DNA of 32,358 bases from an uncultured Spirochaetaceae bacterium (GTDB lineage: Bacteria > Spirochaetota > Spirochaetia > Sphaerochaetales > Sphaerochaetaceae). Below are positions 24,437 through 31,434 of the stretch, one piece after another. The notes under the pieces are model-generated. The model saw nothing but the letters and a program-made list of their open reading frames with translations. It was not told where the DNA came from and made no database searches. Within the stretch, counting starts at the first letter, position 1, and every line of letters starts with the position of its first letter. The translations under genes and the position numbers were made by a program. Where the stretch lies: contig CALXKY010000005.1 in NCBI GenBank assembly GCA_944389055.1, forward strand, positions 1-32,358, given 5' to 3'.

Positions 24437-25474
24437 ATGAAGCAGAAAGCGGTCCATGATCATAGCGATGACTGGGCATATGTATATGTAATAAAGAATC
24501 CATCATACAACGATATATGCCTCTGCGCGTGGGACAGCGTCCTATACGCAGGGACTCCTGTCGTGTATGAGACACGCTTCGGGCTGGATCTGGGCCTTGT
24601 TGTCGGCCCCGCGCCTGTTCCCGGCAGCCATTATGTCCCCGGACATACGGAAGTCCATGGAGCCTGCCTCCATTTCGGTGATGAGAAGGAGGAGGATGAT
24701 GTCCGCTACAAGGCTGATGACAATGCCCATCAGTGCGATTCATGCTTTGCCTGCAGGATCACAAAGGATCCGGAGAAGATGCATGTGGACGGCAGCGTGA
24801 CCTGGATCGATCATCTCGCGACGCCTTCCGAGATGGCGAGGTACAGCGAGAACGAGGCAAAGGAAGAGGAAGCGCTCCGGATCTGCCGCGAGAAGATACG
24901 CAAGCATGGGCTAGGAATGAAGCTCGTTACCACGCATTTCCTTCTTGGCGAGCCGAAGGTCATATTCTTCTTCACAGCTGATGAACGCGTCGATTTCCGC
25001 GATCTCGTGAAGGATCTCGTCTCCGTCTTCCGCATGAGGATCGAGCTCAGGCAGATAGGCGTCAGGGATGAGTCGCACCTTCTCGGAGGTCTCTCCGTAT
25101 GCGGCCGCGACTACTGCTGCCATCTGATGACACGTGAGATGGATCCCGTCACGATAAAAATGGCGAAGGAGCAGAATCTCTCGCTGAACTCGATGAAGAT
25201 ATCCGGACCATGCGGGAGGCTCCTGTGCTGCCTTGCCTATGAATATGACTACTACATGGAGGAGAAGGCGGGATGTCCGCCGGAGGGAACGCGCATCAGG
25301 ATTGACCATGATCTCTGGAGGGTGAATGAGATCAATATACTTTCCAGGATGATCACTCTCACAGCCAGCGAAGGCCGCACCATCTCCGTTCCGTTCGAGG
25401 AAATCTCGCAGAACAGCGAGACGGGCTACTGGGAAGTGAGCGAGGAGTATCAGGAGGAGCTCTTCTCATCCTGA
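24437..25474 (+). CDS. ricT: PSP1-domain protein, RicT/YaaT-like
   Basis: A PSP1-domain protein of 345 residues. In Bacillus, RicT (YaaT) works with RicA and RicF in an iron-sulphur complex that directs RNase Y. The C-terminal core has GLSVCGRDYCC (Cys222, 227, 228), KMAKEQNLSLN and SGPCGRLLCC (Cys259, 264, 265), matching the family cysteines. The N-terminal part contains an extra CDSCFAC motif (Cys100, 103, 106) after an acidic stretch, and the protein is longer than the usual 270-280. The frame is open from 24353, but the ATG at 24437 suits the family better. There is no obvious Shine-Dalgarno sequence. Divergent from dusB. Confidence 0.88.
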   Translation: MKQKAVHDHSDDWAYVYVIKNPSYNDICLCAWDSVLYAGTPVVYETRFGLDLGLVVGPAPVPGSHYVPGHTEVHGACLHFGDEKEEDDVRYKADDNAHQCDSCFACRITKDPEKMHVDGSVTWIDHLATPSEMARYSENEAKEEEALRICREKIRKHGLGMKLVTTHFLLGEPKVIFFFTADERVDFRDLVKDLVSVFRMRIELRQIGVRDESHLLGGLSVCGRDYCCHLMTREMDPVTIKMAKEQNLSLNSMKISGPCGRLLCCLAYEYDYYMEEKAGCPPEGTRIRIDHDLWRVNEINILSRMITLTASEGRTISVPFEEISQNSETGYWEVSEEYQEELFSS

Positions 25475-25511
25475 AAAAAAGGGCGGGAGTAAAGCATTGC
25501 AAGGCAATGTG

Positions 25512-25538
25512 TTGACTCATGGTTTTCTTTATGATAAT
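25512..25538 (+). promoter_or_regulatory. Candidate rpsT promoter
   Basis: TTGACT (25512-25517) is followed after 15 bases by GATAAT (25533-25538). The spacing is short, but both boxes are good matches. It lies in the 138-base gap between ricT and rpsT, just after a CATTGC/GCAATG hairpin (25496-25510), and would give a leader of about 70 bases. Confidence 0.45.
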
Positions 25539-25547
25539 TTCTGTAAC

Positions 25548-25567
25548 GCTGTCAGCATGATGACAGC
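25548..25567 (+). promoter_or_regulatory. Hairpin in the rpsT leader
   Basis: GCTGTCA and TGACAGC form a perfect 7-bp stem with a six-base loop near the 5' end of the expected rpsT transcript, about 45 bases before the start codon. S20 limits its own synthesis in E. coli, so an autoregulatory leader is possible, though I see no clear 16S-like mimic. The GGAGGA ribosome-binding site lies downstream and unpaired. Confidence 0.45.
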
Positions 25568-25612
25568 TGTCTGATTGAATAAATAAACGATTGGAATTGT
25601 TTGGAGGAATAA

Positions 25613-25873
25613 ATGGCTAACAAGTCCGCAGAGAAGAGAGAACGCCAGGAAGAAAGACGCCGTCTCCGCAACCGCATGGCAAAGAGCACGATGCGCACCG
25701 CAATCAAGAAGTTCGATGCAGCAGTAGCTGCTGGTGATAAGGATGCCGCAGTCAAGGCACTTGCTGAGAGCAGCAAGCTCCTCGATACGGTTGCTGGTAA
25801 GGGTATCATCCACAGGAATACTGCCGCAAGGAAGAAGAGCAGGCTCGCACACGCATACAACAAGATGGCTTAA
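25613..25873 (+). CDS. rpsT: 30S ribosomal protein S20
   Basis: Ribosomal protein S20, a three-helix bundle bound to the bottom of the 30S subunit. The 86-residue product begins MANKSAEKRERQEERRRLRN and has the family blocks STMRTAIKKF and KGIIHRNTAARKKSRLA. Length is normal. A TTGGAGGAA site precedes the ATG. It has a probable promoter of its own and is followed by the HU gene after 18 bases. Confidence 0.97.
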   Translation: MANKSAEKRERQEERRRLRNRMAKSTMRTAIKKFDAAVAAGDKDAAVKALAESSKLLDTVAGKGIIHRNTAARKKSRLAHAYNKMA

Positions 25874-25891
25874 CAGCTTGAGGTGTGCGCT

Positions 25892-26206
25892 ATGGAACAG
25901 AAACTTACAAAGGCTGCTATCATAGAGAGCCTTCATGCTAAGCTTGGCATCAACCGCACGGACATCCACTCGGTCATCGATGAGCTTTTTGAGGAAATCA
26001 AGGACGGCCTGAAGGATAACCGCGTCATTGAGCTCCGCGGGTTCGGCACGTTCGAGGTGCGCATCCGCAAGGGCAGGGAGAAGGCCCGCAATCCGAAGAC
26101 CGGTGATGTCGTTGCCGTGGATAAGCATGGCGTTGCCATCTTCCGCCCCGGCAAGGAGCTGAAGGATTTTGTCTGGGATATCACTTCCGGACCTAATGAG
26201 GAATAA
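25892..26206 (+). CDS. HU/IHF-family DNA-binding protein
   Basis: A histone-like DNA-binding protein of 104 residues that bends and compacts DNA as a dimer. The N-terminal helical dimer region (LTKAAIIESLHAKLGINRTD) is followed by the family signature GFGTFEVRIRKGREKARNPKTGD and the arm and C-terminal helix with FRPGKELKDFV. Length exceeds the 90-residue HU core, with an extension at the C-terminus. The ATG at 25892 has GAGGTG six bases upstream; an in-frame GTG at 25883 lies inside that site. Whether it acts as general HU or as a site-specific homologue is unclear. lnt begins inside its last codons. Confidence 0.94.
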   Translation: MEQKLTKAAIIESLHAKLGINRTDIHSVIDELFEEIKDGLKDNRVIELRGFGTFEVRIRKGREKARNPKTGDVVAVDKHGVAIFRPGKELKDFVWDITSGPNEE

Positions 26207-27893
26207 CAGCTTGGAAGCCAGAATCAGGAAAACTTCCGGAAGAAGCCTCAGGACCACAGGTTCTGAGGTTCTTGTTTTAACAATATCCGCTTTCGTATAC
26301 TCGATTGCATTCCCGGGTTTCATGTCGGCTGGCGGCATCGGACCTATCGCGCTTGTCGCACTCATTCCCGTTTTCGCTGTCATCCGCAGCACATCGTGGA
26401 AACATGTCTGGTGGTATGGGTTTCTCTTCGGATTCGCCTTCTACATCTTCTTCGCATACTGGCTGAAGAGCTTCCATGCTCTGGCCATCGTGCTCATCCC
26501 TGTGATAAAAGCCTTCGAGATGATGCTCTGCTTCGTGGCCCTTAAAGCCGCGGACAGCTTCTTCAGACGTTATTCATATCTGGTGCAGGCCATCGTATGG
26601 GTTGCCTATGCATATCTTTCCGAGAGCTGGTTCGCGGGTTTCTCATACGGAAACATCGCCTATGCATTCTACAGGATGACTCCATTCGTGCAGATTGCGG
26701 ATATCACGGGACTCTGGGGAATCGTCTTCCTTGCTATCCTTCCGCAGGCATTCCTCGGCCGCTATCTGGCGGACTATGCGAGGGGCAATGATCCCGGATT
26801 CAGAAGCTATGTGATGAAGAATATCGCCATCATCGCGGGCTATGCCCTCCTGGTGATAGCCTCTCTGATCTATGGCTTCGTGAGGATTGCCGAATGGAGG
26901 GACAAGGAGCCGGATAGGACATGGGACGTAGTCGCTGTCCAGCATAACCATGATTCATGGGAAGGCGGCTACTATACTTATCTCCATAACTTCAACAACC
27001 TGAGGCGCATCACGCTTGAGGCGCTTTCGCAGACCGACCCGGATCTCGTCATATGGAGCGAGACAGCGTTCATTCCGTCCGTTGCCTGGCATACTGCGTA
27101 TTCTACGGATGGATCGGGCTATGAGGTGACAGCCGCGCTTGTTGACGAATTCGTGCGTTTCGGAGAGAACCTCGGAGTGCCGCTCCTGACAGGGAATCCT
27201 GAGGGGGTGATCGAGGATCCGTCGCTTCCTCCGATCCTTCCGGATGGCTCCACGAACAGGGTCGATTACAATACCGTCATCCTCTTCGATGATGGAAGGA
27301 TAGTGGAAACGTACCGCAAGCAGCATCTCGTGCCGTTCACGGAGTACTTCCCCTATGAAAAGCAGCTTCCGTGGCTTTACAATCTCCTTCTTGCCAATGA
27401 CTACAACTGGTGGCTCCAGGGAGAGGAAAGCGTTGTCTTCGACTCCGATGGCGTGCGTTTCTCCACCCCGATCTGCTTCGAGGATAACTTCGGCTATCTC
27501 TCTGCGGAATTCGTCGCATCCGGAGCGGATGTCATCGTGAACATGTCCAATGACAACTGGTCGAAGAAGGTGAGCGCTGAGATGCAGCATGCAGCCATGG
27601 GCGCCATGCGCTCTGTCGAGACACGCAAGTCCACCGTGCGCGGAACCAACAGCGGCATCTCATGCCTTATAACTCCCGAGGGAACGATCCATGAGAAGAT
27701 GGAGCCTTTCGCTATGGGATGGCATCTCTACCAGGTGCCGGTCTACACCCATGAGAGCAACCCTGATACATTCTACGTCCGCCATATAGATCTTTTCGCC
27801 CATGCTGCCGTGTGGGCGGGGTGGATCCTCCTTGGGGCGGTGGCTGTGATGAAGATAGTCTCTGCTGTCAGAAGAAGGTCCGATGAAAGCTAG
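26196..27893 (+). CDS. lnt: Apolipoprotein N-acyltransferase
   Basis: Lnt, the inner-membrane enzyme that adds the third acyl chain to the N-terminal cysteine of lipoproteins. From the ATG at 26196 the product is 565 residues. Several N-terminal membrane segments are followed by a periplasmic nitrilase-fold domain and a last membrane helix (about 525-550). The catalytic triad is visible: Glu289 in WSETA, Lys375 in YRKQHLVPF and Cys427 in PICFED. The start overlaps the HU gene by 11 bases; a TTG at 26211 with GAGGA upstream is an alternative. The gene indicates a diderm lipoprotein pathway. cinA overlaps its end by 11 bases. Confidence 0.95.
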   Translation: MRNNSLEARIRKTSGRSLRTTGSEVLVLTISAFVYSIAFPGFMSAGGIGPIALVALIPVFAVIRSTSWKHVWWYGFLFGFAFYIFFAYWLKSFHALAIVLIPVIKAFEMMLCFVALKAADSFFRRYSYLVQAIVWVAYAYLSESWFAGFSYGNIAYAFYRMTPFVQIADITGLWGIVFLAILPQAFLGRYLADYARGNDPGFRSYVMKNIAIIAGYALLVIASLIYGFVRIAEWRDKEPDRTWDVVAVQHNHDSWEGGYYTYLHNFNNLRRITLEALSQTDPDLVIWSETAFIPSVAWHTAYSTDGSGYEVTAALVDEFVRFGENLGVPLLTGNPEGVIEDPSLPPILPDGSTNRVDYNTVILFDDGRIVETYRKQHLVPFTEYFPYEKQLPWLYNLLLANDYNWWLQGEESVVFDSDGVRFSTPICFEDNFGYLSAEFVASGADVIVNMSNDNWSKKVSAEMQHAAMGAMRSVETRKSTVRGTNSGISCLITPEGTIHEKMEPFAMGWHLYQVPVYTHESNPDTFYVRHIDLFAHAAVWAGWILLGAVAVMKIVSAVRRRSDES

Positions 27894-29121
27894 CATCATT
27901 GTCATAGGAACGGAACTCACCAGGGGTATCATCCAGGATAAGCATGGAAGCCTGATCAGCCGTGAGCTGACTGCGCTCGGCGTCCATGTATCAGAGATAG
28001 TGGCTGTCCCTGATGACGGTACGATCAAGGGAATCCTCGGAGCTCTCATGAGGTCATCGGACCTCGTGATCATCACGGGAGGGCTTGGTCCTACAAGCGA
28101 TGATATGACGCGATCCGTGATAGCGGAAGCTGCGGGAAAGCGCCTGGTGCGCGATGAGGCTTCATGGGCCTTCCTTCTAGGCAGGCTGGGGGATAAAGCC
28201 TATGGCGCCAATGCCCGCCAGGCCATGATCCCGGAAGGATTCACCGCAATACCAAACAGCAACGGCACCGCTCCCGGCTTCTATGGCTATGGCTCCGGCA
28301 CGCTCCTTGTATCTCTCCCCGGGCCTCCCAGGGAGATGGATCCGATGTTCTATGATCATGTGCTGCCGCTTATCCGGCAGAAGCTCGATCTCCCCGATGC
28401 CGAGCGTGATGAATACTCATCATTCATAACAGCGGAGGCAAAGCTCGAGGAGCTCTATGAATCCGTCGACCCTGAGCTTGAGTGGGGGACGCGCTTCCAG
28501 GATTACAGGATATCGCTGTATGTGTCGGGAAAGACGAAAACGGAGAGGGATGAGGCAATCTCCAGACTGAGGGCACTTGTCGGCGTCCACCGCATTGAAT
28601 CGGGGTCTTCCGAAGCTCTCGATATCGCGATCGGAGCTCTCAGGTCGCATGGAGCTACGGTATCTGCGGCAGAGAGCTGCACCGGAGGCCTTATCTCGCA
28701 GCTCCTCACTTCCAGGCCCGGATCATCTGATTTCATGCTGGGTGCAGTCACATCCTATGCTGCTTCGGTGAAGGAGAACGTGCTTGGCGTAAAGCGGGAA
28801 ACGGTCGAAGCATACGGTACTGTCTCTGCAGAGTGTGCCCGTGAGATGGCAGATGGCGTGAGACGCCTCACAGGCTCCGATTACGCTGTTTCCGTCACAG
28901 GTGTCGCAGGACCTTCCACCGATGAGGGTAAAGCCGTCGGTACGGTGTATCTCGGGTTCTCGGGACGTGGCATGAAGACGGAAAGCGTCCTTCTGGAATT
29001 CTCATCCTGGGGCCGTGATTCCATCAGGAGAAAAGCCGCAGTCGCCTCGTTCCTTCTTCTGGCCGCTTACATCAATGGCGAGGATCCTGCTTCCGCCGCA
29101 GGGAGCTGGAAGCATATCTGA
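27883..29121 (+). CDS. cinA: CinA-family protein (nicotinamide-nucleotide amidase)
   Basis: A two-domain CinA protein of 412 residues. The N-terminal domain (1-170) is molybdopterin-binding-like with IGTELTRG and GGLGPTSDD (66-74) and in other species acts as an ADP-ribose pyrophosphatase. The C-terminal domain (about 250-400) is the PncC-type NMN deamidase with AESCTGGLIS, TSYAASVKENVLGV and VTGVAGPS. Together these functions recycle pyridine nucleotides. Length is normal. Its ATG overlaps the end of lnt by 11 bases. A terminator about 40 bases after the stop ends the rpsT-HU-lnt-cinA unit. Confidence 0.94.
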   Translation: MKASIIVIGTELTRGIIQDKHGSLISRELTALGVHVSEIVAVPDDGTIKGILGALMRSSDLVIITGGLGPTSDDMTRSVIAEAAGKRLVRDEASWAFLLGRLGDKAYGANARQAMIPEGFTAIPNSNGTAPGFYGYGSGTLLVSLPGPPREMDPMFYDHVLPLIRQKLDLPDAERDEYSSFITAEAKLEELYESVDPELEWGTRFQDYRISLYVSGKTKTERDEAISRLRALVGVHRIESGSSEALDIAIGALRSHGATVSAAESCTGGLISQLLTSRPGSSDFMLGAVTSYAASVKENVLGVKRETVEAYGTVSAECAREMADGVRRLTGSDYAVSVTGVAGPSTDEGKAVGTVYLGFSGRGMKTESVLLEFSSWGRDSIRRKAAVASFLLLAAYINGEDPASAAGSWKHI

Positions 29122-29158
29122 GATACAGGTTCCCATGGAAATCATGGATTCACAGGGA

Positions 29159-29188
29159 GAAAGACAGCCTTATGGTGTCTTTCTTGTT
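29159..29188 (+). terminator. Intrinsic terminator after cinA
   Basis: GAAAGACA (29159-29166) pairs with TGTCTTTC (29176-29183). The stem continues as CC/GG with one bulged G around a TTAT loop, and TTGTT follows. Its last Ts form the start of the TTGACT box of the rho promoter. Confidence 0.75.
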
Positions 29189-29216
29189 GACTATTCTTCG
29201 GTGATGGCAATATTAT
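29187..29216 (+). promoter_or_regulatory. rho promoter
   Basis: TTGACT (29187-29192) and TATTAT (29211-29216) lie 18 bases apart. Transcription should start near 29223, giving a leader of about 75 bases before the rho ATG with CGGAG as the ribosome-binding site. rho is autoregulated through its leader in other bacteria; I see no strong structure here. Confidence 0.6.
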
Positions 29217-29297
29217 CGGGAGTACGGATCGATGCCTTCATAGAACAGAGAAGGCACAATACTTTTCAGAAATCAGCAATTTCTTTTCGGAGTATCA

Positions 29298-31064
29298 ATG
29301 TCAGATTTATTAGAAGAAGCCGGTGTGCAGGAAATACCTGCAGAGGCTGAGGCAAAGCCCGCAAAAAGAAGACCGGGACGTCCGCGTAAAGTCCGCACGG
29401 AAGGTGAGAGCGAGGCAAAGCCGCGCGTAACGATAAAGAAACGCACCCGCGTAACTGTCAAAGCTGCAGAGGAGGCTGAGCTGCCTCTGCTCTCTGAGCC
29501 TGAAGCGGTGCCGCAGCCGGCTGCAGCGGAGCCGGAGACATCGGAGACGGATGTGCCGGCAGCTGGTCCGGAGGTTCCTGCCGGGACAGAGGAGAGTGTT
29601 CCTCAGGCCGGCGAGGCGGCAGAGGGCGATGATGGACGCAGCTATGGACCGAGGCGCTATGATGACAGATTCCATGGCGGCAGGCGCGACAAGCGCATGA
29701 AGAGCAATGGAAAGAGACGTCCGCAGGAAGAGTATCAGCCGGAGATCAGCCTCGATGAGAATCCCGATGCTCCCCAGCTCTTCATATCCGTGCTTACAGC
29801 TCTTCATATCGATGAGCTCAGGGACAGGGCAAGACAGCAGGGAATCCCTGAGGACGTTGTCCTCGACAGCAGGAAGCCTGAGCTCATTGCCAGGATGCTC
29901 CGCCTGCATTCCGCAAACGGCGGTGCGCTCCTTGCAGAGGGAACGCTCGAGGTCCTCCAGGAAGGCAGCTTCGGATACCTCCGGTATGGCGTCAACAACT
30001 ATCTTGCAGGCTCCGAGGATGTATATGTATCGGCATCGCTCATCAAGGCCATAGGCATGAAGACCGGTGATACCGTCTATGCCCAGATCAGGGCACCGCG
30101 CGAGAATGAGAAGAGCGCTGCAGTTGTCAGGGTTCTCCGCGTGAATGGCGAGGAGCCGAAGATGGCTAAGATCAGGGCACCGTTCGATACGCTCACGCCG
30201 CTTTTCCCCGATGAGAGGCTTCACCTCGAGGTCATAACCGATCCTGATAAGCCCTCTGATCTCTCCACGCGCGTCACTGATCTCTTCTGCCCGATCGGGA
30301 AAGGACAGCGCTCGCTTATCGTAGCACCTCCCCGCACCGGAAAGACCGTTCTGATGCAGAAGATCGCCAATGCCATAACCACCAACCATCCGGAAGTGAC
30401 GCTCATCGTGCTCCTTGTCGATGAGAGGCCTGAGGAGGTCACTGATATGAGGCGCAATGTCAAGGCCGAGGTCATTGCCTCCACATTCGATGAGCAGGCA
30501 CAGCACCATGTGCAGGTTGCGGAGATGGTGATTGAGAAGGCGAAGAGGCTTGTCGAGTACAAGAAGGATGTCGTTATCCTCCTCGATTCGATAACCCGTC
30601 TCGCAAGGGCATACAACCAGACAGTGCCGGCATCGGGCAAGATCCTTTCCGGCGGTGTCGACTCTAATGCGCTCCACAAGCCAAAGAGGTTCTTCGGAGC
30701 TGCAAGGAACATAGAGCAGGGAGGATCGCTCACGATCATCTCCACAGCCCTCATCGAGACTGGTTCCAGGATGGACGAGGTCATCTTCGAGGAGTTCAAG
30801 GGAACGGGAAACAATGAGATCGTCCTTGACCGCAAGATGGCGGACAACCGCAAGTTCCCGGCTATCAACATAAAGAAGTCCGGAACACGCAGGGATGATC
30901 TCCTGCTTCCTGCAGATGTGCTCTCGCGTGTCTTCCTTCTGCGCTCAGCTTTCGGCAATCTCGACGATGTCGACATGTCCGTGGCTCTGATTGACAAGAT
31001 GAAGAAGACAAACAATAATAAGGAGTTCCTCGACTCGATGAATACTCCATCGGCTGCGAGGTAA
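29298..31064 (+). CDS. rho: Transcription termination factor Rho
   Basis: Rho, the hexameric RNA helicase that ends transcription of untranslated RNA. The 588-residue product has a canonical core: an N-terminal helical segment (about 163-205), the RNA-binding cold-shock fold ([15 protein letters not shown] from 215), Walker A APPRTGKT (343-350) and Walker B VVILLDS. The secondary RNA-binding Q and R loops follow ([39 protein letters not shown]). Before the core is an unusual extension of about 155 residues that is rich in Pro, Ala, Glu, Gly and Arg. It contains KRRPGRPRK at 23-31, which resembles an AT-hook. A promoter precedes the gene; rpmE follows after 60 bases. Confidence 0.97.
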   Translation: MSDLLEEAGVQEIPAEAEAKPAKRRPGRPRKVRTEGESEAKPRVTIKKRTRVTVKAAEEAELPLLSEPEAVPQPAAAEPETSETDVPAAGPEVPAGTEESVPQAGEAAEGDDGRSYGPRRYDDRFHGGRRDKRMKSNGKRRPQEEYQPEISLDENPDAPQLFISVLTALHIDELRDRARQQGIPEDVVLDSRKPELIARMLRLHSANGGALLAEGTLEVLQEGSFGYLRYGVNNYLAGSEDVYVSASLIKAIGMKTGDTVYAQIRAPRENEKSAAVVRVLRVNGEEPKMAKIRAPFDTLTPLFPDERLHLEVITDPDKPSDLSTRVTDLFCPIGKGQRSLIVAPPRTGKTVLMQKIANAITTNHPEVTLIVLLVDERPEEVTDMRRNVKAEVIASTFDEQAQHHVQVAEMVIEKAKRLVEYKKDVVILLDSITRLARAYNQTVPASGKILSGGVDSNALHKPKRFFGAARNIEQGGSLTIISTALIETGSRMDEVIFEEFKGTGNNEIVLDRKMADNRKFPAINIKKSGTRRDDLLLPADVLSRVFLLRSAFGNLDDVDMSVALIDKMKKTNNNKEFLDSMNTPSAAR

Positions 31065-31124
31065 TGGTGATATCGCCCGTCTGTGAAAGCAGATGGTTAA
31101 ATACATAGAACCGGAGGAAACGAA

Positions 31125-31331
31125 ATGAAGAAGAATATCCATCCTGAGTACACTCTCCAGGAAATCCATTGCTCCTGTGGCAATGTGATCACGACCAAGT
31201 CCACGTCCAAGAACCTCCATGTCGAAATCTGCTCGGCATGCCATCCGTTCTTCACGGGTACGCAGAAGCTCGTCGATACGACAGGACGTGTTGAGCGCTT
31301 CAACAAGAGATACCACAGAGAGTCCAACTGA
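31125..31331 (+). CDS. rpmE: 50S ribosomal protein L31
   Basis: Ribosomal protein L31 in its zinc-binding form (68 residues), which bridges the two subunits. The sequence starts [20 protein letters not shown] and has [20 protein letters not shown], the family signature. Zinc ligands are Cys16, Cys18, Cys36 and Cys39. CCGGAGG precedes the ATG. It follows rho, an arrangement I recall from other spirochaetes, and is closed by a strong terminator. Confidence 0.97.
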   Translation: MKKNIHPEYTLQEIHCSCGNVITTKSTSKNLHVEICSACHPFFTGTQKLVDTTGRVERFNKRYHRESN

Positions 31332-31348
31332 GGACTGGGATCCATCAC

Positions 31349-31381
31349 AAGGCCGAGGTTCGTCCCCGGCCTTATTTTTTT
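31349..31381 (+). terminator. Intrinsic terminator after rpmE
   Basis: AAGGCCG (31349-31355) pairs with CGGCCTT (31367-31373), with an inner GG/CC extension, and is followed by A and seven Ts. The T-tract runs directly into TTGACA, the -35 box of the next gene. Confidence 0.92.
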
Positions 31382-31412
31382 GACAAAAACCGGGGTTTTG
31401 TTCTACTATAAA
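31380..31412 (+). promoter_or_regulatory. Promoter with operator-like dyad before the galactokinase-like gene
   Basis: A consensus TTGACA (31380-31385) is followed by TACTAT (31404-31409, 18-base spacing), with TATAAA (31407-31412) as an alternative -10 box. Between the boxes, AAAACC and GGTTTT (31386-31391 and 31394-31399) form a perfect dyad around a GG centre. A repressor bound there would cover the promoter spacer. The leader to the ATG would be short, about 20 bases. Confidence 0.5.
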
Positions 31413-31434
31413 CGGGAATCGGATCAGTGGGATT

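Noticed and set aside
26955-27590. A 211-codon open frame on the minus strand opposite lnt
   Set aside because: The sense-strand Lnt shows its full catalytic triad; the antisense product has no domain and no promoter or ribosome-binding site.
29310-30677. A 455-codon open frame on the minus strand, antisense to rho
   Set aside because: It lies entirely opposite the well-supported rho gene, its product is a low-complexity mix of Arg, Leu, Ile and Cys with no recognisable domain, and it arises from the codon bias of the sense strand.
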